A stretch of 64,000 bases of DNA, from the NCBI GenBank assembly GCA_018857735.1, contig JABMCL010002397.1, forward strand, positions 303,501-367,500. Direction: 5' to 3'. Shown here piece after piece: positions 11,425-54,128 of the stretch. The position numbers were made by a program, and so were the translations under genes. Position 1 is the stretch's first letter, and every line of letters begins with the position of its first letter. This stretch comes from Alviniconcha marisindica. Lineage: Eukaryota; Mollusca; Gastropoda; Provannidae. Under the pieces are notes generated by a model, which worked only from the letters and a program-made list of their open reading frames with translations, was not told the DNA's origin and made no database searches.

Positions 11425-11620
11425 TCAGTTTGATGCAAAACCCTGAAGTTTCCTTTTGATCTCTTCAACCTGTTGGAGTAATGCCATTATTTTTGGACCA
11501 GCAAGGTCTGAGAAGGCTAGTTCCTGAATGTCTTTCATTTGTGTTTGAGGTACATTGATGATTGTTATGTGAGCGTTGTGAATCTCGGCATTCATTAGCC
11601 TGAGCGAGTTACTCAAAATC
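11425..11620 (-). CDS. Candidate terminal coding exon, product unknown
   Basis: 196 nt on the minus strand after a strong acceptor (ttggttgcattctcag). It encodes 64 residues in amphipathic, non-repetitive sequence (NAEIHNAHITIINVPQTQ, DIQELAFSDLAGPKIM, LLQQVEEIKRKLQGF) and ends at TGA. No family recognised. It begins with one codon-completing base, so it could in principle be spliced from any upstream minus-strand exon ending in phase 2, including exon 23 of the WD40 gene. It could also belong to an unseen gene or be a relic. Confidence 0.35.
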
Positions 11621-11628
11621 CTGAGAAT

Positions 11629-12084
11629 GCAACCAAAAGAGCATACAGTGAAATCATGTTACAGCAATTTGGTGAGATAATCAGACTTAGTAATATATAT
11701 ATATATGTATAGTTATTAATCAGACTTGCTTTGTTATAGCCAGGCTTTGAAGTAAAAGAATGAAGAATACACACAGGGGGCCATTTGAATTGTCTTGAAT
11801 TAAAGGTGTCCAATGGTTTCAGCATGCATAAAAGATGTCACTTAAAGGGGACCAGGGCAACCAAAAGAGCATACAGTGAAATCATGTTACAGCAATTTGG
11901 TGAGATAATCAGACTTAGTAATATATATATATATGTATAGTTATTAATCAGACTTGCTTTGTTATAGCCAGGCTTTGAAGTAAAAGAATGAAGAATACAC
12001 ACAGGGGGCCATTTGAATTGTCTTGAATTAAAGGTGTCCAATGGTTTCAGCATGCATAAAAGATGTCACTTAAAGGGGACCCAG
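11629..12084. repeat. 228-bp perfect or near-perfect tandem duplication
   Basis: 11629-11856 and 11857-12084 match over their whole length (gcaaccaaaagagcatacag start, ttaaaggggacc end), including an internal (AT)n. Each copy ends with the left terminus of the TTAA MITE family. The second runs into a full MITE. Confidence 0.93.
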
Positions 12085-12457
12085 GCAAAGAAGCATCATG
12101 GGCCGATTGATCTGAATAGGATGAAAAATACACTTCCAGAATTGTTATTTTTTCATCATTTAGTTTGTTAAAGACTGACATTTCCAAGAGGCAAAAACGT
12201 ATGTTTTGTGTCTGTGGCTGTGACATGAATAAAGGTGGTGTATGTGGCACAAGTGCCTGTTGTGTCACAGGCTGTTTTTCTGCTTTTCTTGGCAAAGAGA
12301 AATTTAACATGGCCTTAGCATGAGAAACTCCAGTTTAAAGCTAGAAAGTACTTGTGTAGGGTAAGTGCTGATAGACCATCCACACAGGGCTTGCGAATGG
12401 AGCTGTTTACACAGCTTATATTTAGCATGACTTGCCTTCATTTGGAGTCCCCTTTAA
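12070..12457. mobile_element. TTAA MITE copy (388 bp)
   Basis: Starts ttaaaggggacccaggc and ends gagtcccctttaa, giving inverted termini around AGGGGAC inside TTAA on both sides. Non-coding interior. One of at least five related elements in the window. Confidence 0.7.
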
Positions 12458-13860
12458 ACCGCTGGGGGGGTGCAGTTGGCACCTGGCTAGCCGGCATAAA
12501 GGCAGCCATTAAGATTACTTGTAATTATTTTTGCTACGAGAGGAACGTACATTGAAAAATGACAGCAAAAACCGGATGTGAGAACAAGAAATACTTGGCC
12601 AAGAAGAATGTTTCTGTTTAATGTGATTTTGTAAGGTATACTGGTTCTGCAGGAATGTCCATGTTGAATTTCATTTGCTTTTGTTATTGCTGATGTAGCT
12701 GATGGCTCTCCATTTGTTTCTATTTGTTCTTTGGGGAGGCAGGCACAATTGTGGGTTTTTTGTTTCTTGTGTTTTGCCATTGTCTGTTTACTCTTTGCTA
12801 GAACTAGCACAAAACCTGAGGTATGATTTTGCAAATTGGAACATGACATTGATTTAAAACAAACAAAAATAGCAAAAAATATTTCATTTTGCAGAGAAAT
12901 GCAACAAACTTCATGAGAATTACTGTAGTGAACACATATCAGTAACTGTGTTTGGAAGTGGAGTAAGCATGTGTGTAACGGCAATCTCCTTGTTGGCAGT
13001 GTAGTCAACGGATTATCAGTATTTTGCTACTCATTTTTCTTTCTTCTTTTTCTTTTTCTTTTCTTCCTTTGTCTACTGTTTTCGTAAAATCACACAATCC
13101 CCAAGAGGAGATGAATGATAATGTAAAAACACAATCTTTATTCCAAGAGGAGATGAATGATAATGTAAAAGTTTTAATTCCACAATCCTTTTGGTGAACG
13201 TGTACTTGAACCTTTGTAAACAGTCATGCTTAGAACTGATTAAGCTATCATAAGTGCCAATTGTAAAATAAATGGTGTAACTGTTCCCAAGCTTGGCTGG
13301 TTAAGAAAGTGTTTGTGCTGTGTAAATGCCTGCAAGCAATCACACGTTTCAGTGTTTGTGATGTTGGTATTCTGCATGCCAACAGTTTGCCTCTCACTTT
13401 TAGCAGAAAGCTCCACCCATGTTGACAAGTGGAGTGTACAATGCAGCTTGGCGTTATGTGGCCTTTTGACTTCAAATCAGTTGACATACAACTCTGCAAG
13501 CTTCCGAGTCTCCCCCATCCAGTCCCTCCATCTCGTCACCACATTTGTTTTACGTCATGTCATTTGACGTCAGCTACTTCCTTTTCCATGACCATCTGAA
13601 AACATCGATGATTTGTCCCCCACCTCCGCTCCACGATGGATCCTCCCCTGGACTTGATCTTTTCTTTTGTATGCGATGAGATCTGGCAGTCACCTCATCT
13701 CTTCCCTTTCAACATATGTGTTTGAACTTGTGCTCTGAACGGAACAGACCCATTCACTTGACCACTGTTTGGGAACAAAAGTGTGGCCCACATGCTAGGC
13801 TTGTCTAAGGAGGTGTGTTTGTGTACATTGTCTTTGTCAGTCGGCAGACTGCATGCCACA
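12458..13860. other. Intergenic, no gene seen
   Basis: Low-complexity AT-rich sequence with a small duplication (ccaagaggagatgaatgata at about 13101 and 13143). The 173-codon minus frame at 12487-13008 shows no recognisable domain or splice context. Confidence 0.45.
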
Positions 13861-14160
13861 TGTCGCATGCCACAGGTACAGCGAGGGCAGACACTCTGGT
13901 CATGGTCTTTGTCTTAATGTTGGTCAGCAGGTTGCATGCCACAGGTACAGTGAGGTCAGACATTGGTCATAGTCTTTGTCTTAATGTCGGTCAGCAGACT
14001 GCATGCCACATGTTACATGCCACAGGTACAATGAGGTCAGGCACTTTGGTCATGGTCCTTGTCTTAACGTCTGTCAGCTGGTTGCATGCCGCATATAGAA
14101 CAGTGAGATCAGACGCTACACACAGTCTCTGGTCCTTGTCTTAACATCAGTCAGCGGACT
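13840..14160. repeat. Degenerate repeat of about 67 bp, 4-5 copies
   Basis: Recurring gcatgccacaggtacag and tcttaatgtcggtcagcag blocks with heavy divergence. A 109-codon frame across it is an artefact. Confidence 0.65.
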
Positions 14161-15480
14161 GTTCACAACAGAATCAACAACTCAGCACACACCCTTATCA
14201 TGATCAACAACACACAAACACCCTTATCATGATCAACAACTCAACACACAAACACCCTTGTCATAATATCAACTTTGATATTCAGTGTTCAACACACACC
14301 AATGAATCACAGGCATGAATGGAATGTATAGTGATCCACCAACAAAACCAAATTGATACTAAATGCATAAAATCAATCATTTTCCAGAGGGATCATGCAC
14401 TCAATGCATAGCTGTAAGAACCAGTTACAAATACTGAGAGTCGTTACAGTTCAAATCACAGCACTGACCTGTAAACAAAGCTTCCAGCCACCAAATAAAG
14501 AAATCACACTGCAATTCAGCATATCATGTGGTGCATTGCATAGCAGAACTTAAATCGTTGCTCATTCAGAAAAACACACATTTTAGCCACAAACTTCAAA
14601 CAGACACAACTATTAACAGCAATGACAAATCTCAGGCCAAAATGAAAGAAAAACCCAAACAAGCATGTGACTGATTGTTGAGGCTGGATGACAAATCATC
14701 ATGCACAAGTTGGGCAGCAAATTAAAAAAAGCTGGCCTCCAAACTTGTTTTGTCCAACAGGTGAATGGATACTGAAAATCAAGGGTTGTGTTTGAAATTG
14801 CTCCCTTGATCTTAAATGCATTTTTTTTTTTTTTTTGACTGCTAGCATTGTGAAATAAGATCCAAACACAAAAAGTTCAAAGGAGTGCTGATTTACGCAG
14901 CACAATGCAAAACCTGCAATTTCTGAGTAGAGCCCCCCCCCCCCCTTTTTTTTTTTTTAGCAACAGACGGCTTGAAGCAGGTTACTTTATGCTCATATTC
15001 TTCAACACACTCCAGACATGCCAGCACCAAAAACAAACCCACTCAGCAGACAATTTTCATTTATGATCATTTATCTGTCAGGTATTTTAAAATGGTGTTT
15101 ACCCTGAACAACTACTCATTTTGTGTTGCCCTGTTAAAATAAGCAGCCATTTGAACCTTCTGTGTTTGGATCTGTTCTTTTTGGACAGAAGTTTTCATAT
15201 GGCCGCTTTGTTAAAAACCAACAGTACCCAGACTCTCCGACAAAACACATGTCCACCTTTAGAAGAGTAAGGCCTAAGAGGCAGCGTAGAAACAGATAAC
15301 ATACGACAGCAGCAGCATAATTAAACTGAGGATTGTGGATACCCCTCATGGACGAAGAAAGAGTTGAAACGCTGGTTACCCTTATCACACAGCAGCTGCT
15401 TGGCACAGAGGGGGGCAATGGAGGGAAGTAACTTGGTGCTTTATGCCCAGTCCAGTGGGTCAAACACTGGACTTGTTTGG
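14161..15480. other. Intergenic, no gene seen
   Basis: AT-rich, with a C/T homopolymer block near 14934-14960 and short reiterations of caacacacaaacaccctta. No coding support. Confidence 0.45.
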
Positions 15481-15725
15481 GCAGAAGGTCATAGTTACGT
15501 GACACTGACTGACCCATTGGGCGGAAGAGGTGGTAGTTACGTGACACTGACTGACCCATTGGGCGGAAGAGGTGGTAGTTACGTGACACTGACTGACCCA
15601 TTGGGCGGAAGAGGTGACAGTTACGTGACACTGGCTGACCCATTGGGCGGAAGAGGTGATAGTTATGTGACACTGACTGACCCATTGGGCGGAAGAGGTG
15701 ATAGTTATGTGACACTGACTGACGT
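15481..15725. repeat. 42-bp minisatellite, 6 copies
   Basis: Unit contains gtgacactgactgacccatt and gggcggaagaggt. The 42-base (14-codon) period keeps frames open on both strands. Not a gene. Confidence 0.9.
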
Positions 15726-15769
15726 CAGCTTTCTGCCAATTCATGTGGAGATCTGGATGTCACTTGGAG

Positions 15770-16135
15770 TTAGTCACCAGGCTGGCTGACTGTTACACCC
15801 TTCACTTGGAGTTACAGTCACCAGGCTGGCTGGCTGTTACACCTTCACTTGGAGTTACAGTCACCAGGCTGTTACACCCTTCACTTGGAGTTACAGTCAC
15901 CAGGCTGTTACACCCTTCACTTGGAGTTACAGTCACCAGGCTGTTACACCCTTCACTTGGAGTTACAGTCACCAGGCTGGCTGACTGTTACACTATTCAC
16001 TTGGAGTTACAGTCACCAGGCTGGCTGACTGTTACACCCTTCACTTGGAATTACAGTCACCAGGCTGGCTGTTACACCCTTCACTTGGAGTTACAGTCAC
16101 TGAGTTGGCAGACTGTTACAACTTTCACTTAGAGC
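15770..16135. repeat. 36-44-bp minisatellite, about 9 copies
   Basis: Unit is ttcacttggagttacagtca plus ccaggctgttacaccc, with an optional ggctgact insertion. Confidence 0.88.
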
Positions 16136-16378
16136 TACAATCGCTGAGCTGATTGCTACAACAATCATAACTGCCCTGAACTGGTGAAAATGTACCATGG
16201 TCCACTGTTTGAGCAAACTTTACTTTTACACTCAGTTACAGTCACTGAGTTGGCAGACTGTTACAACTTTCACTTAGAGCTACAATCGCTGAGCTGATTG
16301 CTACAACAATCATAACTGCCCTGAACTGGTGAAAATGTACCATGGTCCACTGTTTGAGCAAACTTTACTTTTACACTG
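16096..16378. repeat. About 141-bp tandem duplication, 2 copies
   Basis: gtcactgagttggcagactg through aactttacttttacact occurs twice almost without change. Confidence 0.88.
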
Positions 16379-16751
16379 ATCTAGCAAAGGTTATAGGTCA
16401 CCCAAACAGCAGCTTTCAAACCTCAAAAACAGAAAACTTTCAAAGTTCTTGAGCTTAATACTGCTGAAAAGACAACAATATCTTTAATAAAATTTTGTTG
16501 ACCCAAACTTACCATTAAATACTGGCTGAAAATTAAACAGTATTTGCATCTTCAGTTGGTTCCATATCATCGATTATCAAAGAAAAAAGGTTTGCAACAC
16601 AACAATATCAAGTGGCATAAGAGCAACACTGTCATGGATAAATCCTCACCTGAAAAAAAGAACCCAAAACCCCCAGACAGCAACTTCAAAAATGCTACAC
16701 TGTTTTCCAGCACACCCCCAACAGCAATAAAAATGCATGCATTGGCACTCA

Positions 16752-17154
16752 TTAACGGGGACCTCAAACCAAGAGGACGGTTGGATTGAAAGTTTACAAA
16801 TGCGCAATTGTTTTTTCATTTGCAGGCTTTGTATAGTTTTTAAATCTTTCTTTAGGCAACAGATAGTAATTTGAGTTCATCAGGGTGTGCAGGCTCGCTC
16901 CTCAACCATTAAAGGACAGAAAAAGGTTGGCTCATGATGCACTATACACTGTTCATGTCACAGGACAATGGCTGCCATGATACACATAACGGCAGCACTC
17001 ATAGCCATGTTTTTTGCTGTTGCAATAAATCAACTTAAAACCTGCCCATCAAAATGTTCATGTTAAATAATCCCATATAACCGAACGCTTTCTTTTTAAA
17101 TTCCATCCTTATCAACAGCGTCCCCATTACCTCTTTGCTTGGTGTCCCCTTTAA
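16752..17154. mobile_element. TTAA MITE copy (403 bp)
   Basis: Left end ttaacggggacctcaaacc, right end gcttggtgtcccctttaa. The termini are inverted repeats flanked by TTAA. The interior shares blocks such as cagaaaaagg with the copy at 27289. Confidence 0.72.
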
Positions 17155-17564
17155 CAACATTCTAACTGACCAACAGAAGACAAATCTGACTGCCCTTGCA
17201 TGACAAAGCATAACAGAGTAAAGCTACCCAATCTGAGATCAAACAAAAATGCATCCAGCTGGAAGAAGACACAACCAAGGAGTGCCAGCAATGCTAAGCT
17301 GCCTCCGCTCTCTGTTCATCATTGTGATGCCGGACAAACCTGTCAACACAGTGACCTGGACCTGTTTGGTTAACACAAATATTTACTCCTGGATAAAATA
17401 ACAAAATGTCAGCTTGGAAAGACATGCTACATCTTGCTAATATTTATATGAAAATAACAATCAAAACCGAAACAGAGTGTTTGCATCTTCCTTTTCTAGC
17501 ACAGATGATGAAACTTAAAACATGTACATTAAAAAAAACTCAGCAGTAGGACAATACAAATTGA

Positions 17565-17592
17565 AGATATATATATATATATATATATATTA
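17565..17592. repeat. (AT)n microsatellite
   Basis: About 13 AT repeats in AT-rich intergenic DNA. Confidence 0.85.
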
Positions 17593-17869
17593 TAATGCTG
17601 ACAGTCATATTGTGGTATACCAAACTTATCTTTAATATATATAAAAAATAGCCATCAGGTCAACCACTATTAGAATATATATGGGATATTCTGGGGCCAG
17701 GTATTCTGAACCATGGTCATGACTGCATAACTGTAATAGGCAAACATATCAGTTACCAACTTTTTATGTTTAGGACAGAGTAGGGAATGTGGAGTTCTTC
17801 TTCATCCTACATCTGCAAAATAAAGAATGTTGGGAAAGATGGGTACAACAATAATACTGCAGAGTGTGC

Positions 17870-18200
17870 GAGCTGTGACCACTGTTTCTGTCAGCATGCA
17901 CTGTGCTGTATGTAGGTGCAGACTGTAGGAAATGTTTGGAAGGAAGACCCAAACAGTAATACTGCTATGCACAAGCCGTGACCACTGTTTCTGTCACCGA
18001 ACGCAGTGTCAACGCCTGTGGCGACTAAAGCAAAGGGCACTGCAGTGTGCAAACCGTGACCACTGTTTCTGTCACCGAACGCTGTGCCAACACCTGTGGC
18101 AACTAAAGCAAAGGGCACTGCAGTGTGCAAACCGTGACCACTGTTTCTGTCACCGAACGCTGTACCAACACCTGTGGAGACCGAAGCAAGTGTAAGAAGG
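17870..18200. repeat. 77-80-bp repeat, 4 copies
   Basis: Unit contains gtgaccactgtttctgtcac and aaagggcactgcagtgtgca. The first copy is diverged. Confidence 0.85.
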
Positions 18201-18324
18201 GCACTGCAGTATTTCTGTGTGGTGTGCAACCTCTGACCGTTGCTGTCACCATGGGCTGGGTGGTGTATATATGCACGCCGTAAGGAAGGCTCGCTAAGGT
18301 CCGGCACTAATACTGCACAGTGGA

Positions 18325-18645
18325 CAGACACACGTGGAAGGTAAGGAATACTTGGTTCTGATACATGCATGTTGTATCAGACACATGTGGAAAGTAATGA
18401 ATACTTGGTTCTGATACATGCATGTTGTACCAGACACATGTGGAAGGTAAGGAATACTTGGTTCTGATACATGCATGTTGTATCAGACACATGTGGAAGG
18501 TAAGGAATGCTTGGTTCTGATACATGCATGTTGTATCTGACACATGTGGAAGGTAAGGAATGCTTGGTTCTGATACATGCATGTTGTATCTGACACATGT
18601 GGAAGGTAAGGAATGCTTGGTTCTGATACATGCATGTTGTAACAT
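18325..18645. repeat. 53-bp minisatellite, 6 copies
   Basis: Unit contains ggttctgatacatgcatgtt and acacatgtggaaggtaagga. Three overlapping minus-strand frames over it are artefacts. Confidence 0.9.
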
Positions 18646-19489
18646 GTGTATAGAGCAAAAACTGCATTGGCAGGAAAGTACATTAACTCTGTGTGACTAC
18701 TGATTCTACTTGCAGTCAAACGGTCCCTGTATCCCGCAGACAAAGGCCAATATATTCTGCCATAGTGACTGTTCAACTTGTTGACATCAATTTTGGTTTT
18801 CACAAAGAAAATATCTTCTGTTTGAAGATTCTGAGAACATCCCATCTGGTGAAAATAATCTTCATCGTATTGGTTCCAAGTCCAAGTCTCCTATCCAGTC
18901 CTGATTTTGGTTTTATTGTCTTGCAGTTCCGTAATGTCACCATACCCCAAGGATCAACAGGTACCCAGGCTCGCACTCAACTTTCAATATATACACATAA
19001 TACACTGTCAATATATATACACAATACATTGTCAGTATATACAAATAATACCCATGTCCATGCACCATTTCTTCATGCATGCAATACAGCATTCACCAAC
19101 CAAAACACCAATACTATGTACAGAATAATGCACAGGTATGATTCAGACACATATCATACTCAGCAGTCTCCATCCTGTCAAACACAAAATCATTCAATGC
19201 ATAGCTTCAGAACCAAAACAGTTTCATCTTCTCAGTAATTAATCCTTTTTTTTAAAATTATACCAAAAAATAATTTGTCGTGGTCTTGATGAAATTTCAA
19301 AAATATTCATTAACTACGGCTACAGTGTCAGCATGTGACTGATGCAACACCCGCAAAAAATAACAATGACAAACAGATACGACCCCATGAATAACACACA
19401 CTGTAGTGCACAGCACACAGCAATGTGTAAAGTGCAGTCACTACTGTAAATAAACACACACACATACCAACACAAAGTGTGACTAAAAG

Positions 19490-19882
19490 CACACACACCA
19501 ACAGGAAGTGTAAATAAATATATCATCATTATTAAAATTTAAAAAAAGGTAGTGTGAATAAAACACAACAGGAAGTGTGAATAAAAATATTGTTATAAAA
19601 GCTTTAAAAAAAAAAAAAAGGTTGTGTGGATAAAAACACATCAACAGGTAGTGTGGATAAAAACACACCAACAGAAAGTGTGAATAAAAACACTCCAACA
19701 GGTAGTGTGAACAAAAACACACCAACAGGAAGTGTGAATAAAAACACACCAACAGGTAGTGTGAATAAAAACACACCAACAGGAAGTGTGAATAAAAACA
19801 CACCAACAGGAAGTGTGAATAAAAACACACCAACAGGAAGTGTGAATAAAAACACACCAACAGGAAGTGTGAATAAAAACCA
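19490..19882. repeat. 27-bp minisatellite, about 13 copies
   Basis: Unit is caacaggaagtgtgaataaa plus aacacac. The 9-codon period gives open frames on both strands, with no other coding evidence. Confidence 0.9.
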
Positions 19883-21104
19883 AGAGGACATGGAAACCAT
19901 TCCACCCTCTGCCCAAACTGGTCAGTTACTGACTGTGATGGTCAGACTGACCGGGTGCTTTATGAGACATAATGGATTTCACTTGCAGGTGCCTGTAGTA
20001 GCCTACCATCTTATCAGAAAGCAATGCTGTAGGACGTCTGTTCAAAGACCACCCTAACAACCCAGCCACGGTGGTCTTAACAAGAAGAAAGGAAAGCCAG
20101 CTTCCTGACAGTGGTCTTAACAGAGGGATGGTCTCTCATCAGGTGGTCTCTACATCAGGGCTTTCGCCAAAGTTTCATCGCAGTGCACACATCAACAAGC
20201 CTGACAGCGTGAGCGTGTCTGACACAGCTGACGAAAAATCAAATGGTTTGCAGACACATCCTGTGACACCGAGTTGTAGCAATTTTTGACGGACTTGAAA
20301 ACACCTTCATCCACCACAGTGCCACAGACTTAGCCTCTGCTAACCAAGCCTACAAAATGTCACTTGTGATGGAGACAACAACCACACAGCACCAACGTAA
20401 ATGGTGGTATGCCAAGCACTGCTGATGAAAAAATATATAATCAGGAATTTCTGTAAGTAAATAAACTATGGCCTTCTGAAAGAATAAAGTCCTTCCAGAA
20501 ATTCTGCGCAACCAGCTTGGGCAAAATAAAACAGCAACTGGAAGTGTGAAGTAAGAAAAAGAAAAGGCATAGTATTATATGGCAGTAATGCGTTGTAAAC
20601 TCAACTTTTCACAATTATATACACAATCAAACCACAACTACATCAAGTTCGGTTTTTGATTCAGGTGTATCAGTTTGACTTCTCTGTTCTTAGTTAACAC
20701 TGATAACAACAAAAACTACAACCTGAATCAGTTGCAATCCCCGTCCACAACCGAACCACTCTCAAGCGCCCCAACACTCAACATACTTAGTTTGAAAGTT
20801 AGCTTCCAGGCTCCATGAAATCTTGATTTTAACACTGATTAGCCATAAATTCCTGACTTTGGCTGGTAACACAATAAGCCTTATGACATCACTTCTGTAA
20901 AATGCCATCACCATTTGCCATTCTTAGAATTTTTCTTGCAAATGTTTTGCATCTAATTTTTGTCTCTCCAAAGCTGTATTCGTATGTCATGCTATAAACT
21001 GTAAAATCTTTCCCTTTTTTAATTTTTTTATTTGTGGGGTCAAACCAACATGCTCTCCATTCTTCAAACAGCAGAAACTGTTTCAAGCATGCTCCAAAGA
21101 TTCC
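19883..21104. other. Intergenic or 3' flank of the WD40 gene, no gene seen
   Basis: AT-rich. A minus-strand AATAAA at 21027-21032 lies 260 bases past the WD40-gene stop and is a plausible poly(A) signal, but it is untested. Confidence 0.4.
21027..21032 (-). terminator. Candidate poly(A) signal of the WD40 gene
   Basis: Minus-strand AATAAA downstream of the TGA at 21292-21294 and of the stop-region repeats. Position is reasonable, but this hexamer is common in AT-rich DNA. Confidence 0.3.
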
Positions 21105-21291
21105 TTGCAAGGAAAGGTCATTCAGTCAATGCAGAAGTTGAAAGGTCGTTCAGTCAATGTAGAAGTTGAAAGGTCATTCAGTCAATGCAGAAGTTGAAAG
21201 GTCGTTCAGTCAATGCAGCAGTTGAAAGGGTCATCCTTGTTGACCTTGAGCCGGTGGGTCGAGTTGAGGGATTACAGCAAGGACAGGTCGT
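21105..21291 (-). repeat. Repeat of the WD40-gene stop-codon region
   Basis: About five copies of gtcattcagtcaatgcagaa / gttgaaag (28-29 bp), matching the reverse complement of the last codons, TGA and following bases of the terminal exon (21285-21312). A larger copy at about 21216-21270 also repeats tcatccttgttgaccttga from further inside the exon. Lies in the 3'UTR. Confidence 0.85.
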
Positions 21292-51042
<29,751 letters not shown>

Positions 51043-51766
51043 CCCACTTTCTTGACGTCTACTTCATTCTCTTTGCTTCAACATCGGCCAAGGCTTATGT
51101 ACTTCTTTAACTGCATTTATTAACAGATAGCATTAAATATTCTCAGTTCACTGCCTTGATTTATTTATTGGTTTTTGTTTTCTTTCTTTCTTTCAGTCGG
51201 CAAATCAAGAGTTCGGTGACTTTATTGCAATATTTCAAGCAAGACTGAGACACAACAAGCTTCGCTGTAACAACCAGATTCCGGGCATGAAAAGATTCCT
51301 GCCACACAAAACTGAAGGGATTTATTTTCAAACGACAGAGCTGCCCACTAATCACACAGACAGATGGCACTGCAAACCTTGACCCCTGGCAATCATCAAT
51401 AATGAAGAAAACCAATCAGCAGCTTGCTGCGCTTGACCACTTCCTTGGTCAGTAGCCGTCAGGCAGCACAAAGAACACCGCAGCAAAATGAACATGCTAG
51501 ATATCACCAATCAAGATAAAAATAATGACGCTAGTCACAATCAAGGCCTGGAGACAATGACCGAGTCGCGATCAAGATCAAGACTGGCCTAATGAGTGAC
51601 AATTAAAATGAGGAGAGGCCTGTTTGGCATTCCTTCTGGTTGCCAGGACCAACCAAGGTGGGCAATAAACTATCGCCGCTCTCACCTCTTTCCACCGCAG
51701 CCTGCGCCGCTCCATCACCACCACCGATTGTTCAGTCATGCAACAGACCATTCACGGGGCAGCCGT

Positions 51767-51813
<47 letters not shown>

Positions 51814-52490
51814 ACACATGCACCCGCCAGGCTACCCACAATCAAGGAGCCTGCCCAACGCCCCACCCCTCAAGAGAGTCATTTAAAAATCAATCCTCCA
51901 CTCAAAGGATTTCCCACCAAGTGAGCCTGGGGTCATACATCATGAAGACAAAAACTGTGAGACCTGCCCAACGTGACGCCGCCGTCTCTTATGTGAAATG
52001 CCAGGTTGTTGCACGTTTTTTTTTAGTCCTATGAATGTGTGTGTCTTCTGAGAAGAAAAAATATTAGCTAGTGTGTATGTTTTTTTTTTTTTTTTTTTAC
52101 AAACAAGTCTGTTTCTGTGACTATTTGTGTGAGAGAAATAAGCCAACTTCTTAGTTTATGAACATAAAGCCAGCAAAATGACTGAACCGAGGTGAATAGT
52201 TCAAGATTAAGAAAAGGTTTAACAGGTACAAAAACACATACAGATAATAATAAAAATAATAACAGTAATAAAAGGATAATGAATTTAAAATGAATTAGGA
52301 TTAGGATAATGGATTATGAATTTAAACAGCATTAGGATTAGAATAAGGCATAAAATTAGGATAATATTAAGAGTAGATACGATGACTGCTCCAGGCCACA
52401 CTAAATGCATAGAAACCATTTTTTGTATTTGGTGTCAATACATTTGATATTGAACAATATCCAGAAGTGACACCCCTAAGACATAAGCTG
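51043..52490. other. 5' flank of the WD40 gene
   Basis: Contains CA microsatellite 51769-51812, a T run at 52079-52099 and, at 51411, a minus-orientation-neutral ccaatcagcagc. No TATA box or ciliary RFX X-box could be called with confidence. Confidence 0.4.
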
Positions 52491-52494
52491 TACA

Positions 52495-53225
52495 GTGACA
52501 TTGTGGGGACGTGAAGAACACCCCTGTGAGAGACACTGTACAATGACTTTGTGGGGCTATAGAAGACACCCCTGTCAGTGACACTGTACAATGACTTTGT
52601 GGGGCTATAGAAGACACCCCTGTCAGTGACACTGTACAATGACTTTGTGGGGCTATAGAAGACACCCCTGTCAGTGACACTGTACAATGACTTTGTGGGG
52701 CTATAGAAGACACCCCTGTCAGTGACACTGTACAATGACCTTGTATGGCTATAGAGGACACCCCTGTGAGAAATATTGTACAATGACCTTGTGGGGCTAT
52801 AGAGGACACCCCTGTGAGAAATATTGTATAATGACCTTGTGGGGCTATAGAGGACACCCCTGTGACAGACACTGTACAATGACCTTGAGGGCCTGTAAAG
52901 GACACCCCTGTATGAAACATTGTACAATGACCCTGTGAGGCTGCAGATGTCACCCCTGTGAGAGAAGTTGTACAACGACCTTGTATGGCTATAGAGGACA
53001 CCCATGTGAGAGACACTGTACAATGACCTTGAGGGCCTGTGAAGGACACCCCTGTATGAAACATTGTACAATGACCTTGTGAGGCTGCAGAGGTCACCCC
53101 TGTGACAGAAGTTGTACAATGACTTTGTGGGGCTGCAGAGCATACCCCTGGCATAGAAAATGTACAGTGACCTTGTGGGACTTTAGAGGACACCCCTGAC
53201 AGAGAAACTGTACAGTGATGAAGAG
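52495..53225. repeat. 48-bp minisatellite, about 15 copies
   Basis: Unit contains gaagacacccctgtcagtga and cactgtacaatgactttgtg. The period equals 16 codons, so two minus frames of 258 and 279 codons stay open. No start, splice or domain evidence. Confidence 0.92.
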
Positions 53226-54125
53226 GACAGCAGCATTTGTAAAGGCAACTGGAGTACACATATGAAGGAATCAAAGAAGTCAGAAGTTGCCCTTCTATCT
53301 GAGTTAATTGAGATCTCAGTGATGTACTCTGTTGTTTATCTTTGGCTCAGAAAAGATAGCCCTGTCCTGAAAACTAGACATATGATTTCTTCCCTACTTC
53401 ACCTCTGCACTTAATAACTGTTTGGTCATGAAATGTAACATGGACGGAATCTGGAAAAATAAATCCCACTGTATCAGTGTATGCCGGACTTCTTTTGGGT
53501 TGAGTTAAAGCAAAAAGTCTGAACACAAATCGTAAATCTATTCCTGACTGCTCATATCGTTATAAGTGTTCTTTCAACTGTCATGTTGGGAGAGTAAGAC
53601 ATAAATGTGTTAGTAGAATAGTACAAAGAAATGTTCCTTGTCACAGCATAGCCAAAGAGAAAAAAATGAAATGGGGACAGCTACAGCCTGGCCACCACGG
53701 ACATCCTCGATCCAAGGACATGTCTGACTGTTTCACGGGAGTCTAAACCTGCCACTTAATGAAGGCGGTGGAGCGTGGGCAAAAAGGGGGACCCTGTCAC
53801 AGGAGCTCAGCCAAAGACGAAGTCGTTATGGGATTCTTTACATCCTCGCCTGGCATTCATTCCAGCCTCAAACTGGAGCTTGATTGCTGCATGCTGTGCT
53901 CCACCAAAAAGTCATTAAGGTGCAAGGGTTCGTGTTACGCTTTGCCCGGATTAAATGATCCCCGCTGATTGTTCCGTCTTTCTATTTCTTGGTCCCATGG
54001 AGGGAGAAATAGAGGCAGAGCCGGCAAATGTGACTGGTGGGGGCCTGTGATCAACACTCGTCACACCATCCGTCAAAGGACCAAGACTTTACCAGAGTCG
54101 TAAAAGGGAATTATGTTGCACAACA
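53226..54125. other. Intergenic, no gene seen
   Basis: Unique-looking AT-balanced sequence without a supportable exon. Confidence 0.4.
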
Positions 54126-54126
54126 A

Positions 54127-54128
54127 TG

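Noticed and set aside
51638..51656. Possible RFX X-box (gttgcc) in the WD40 gene 5' flank
   Set aside because: Only one half-site fits; the second half diverges from the consensus.
52367..53274. 258- and 279-codon repeat proteins
   Set aside because: A 48-bp array; two frames equally open, no start or homology evidence.
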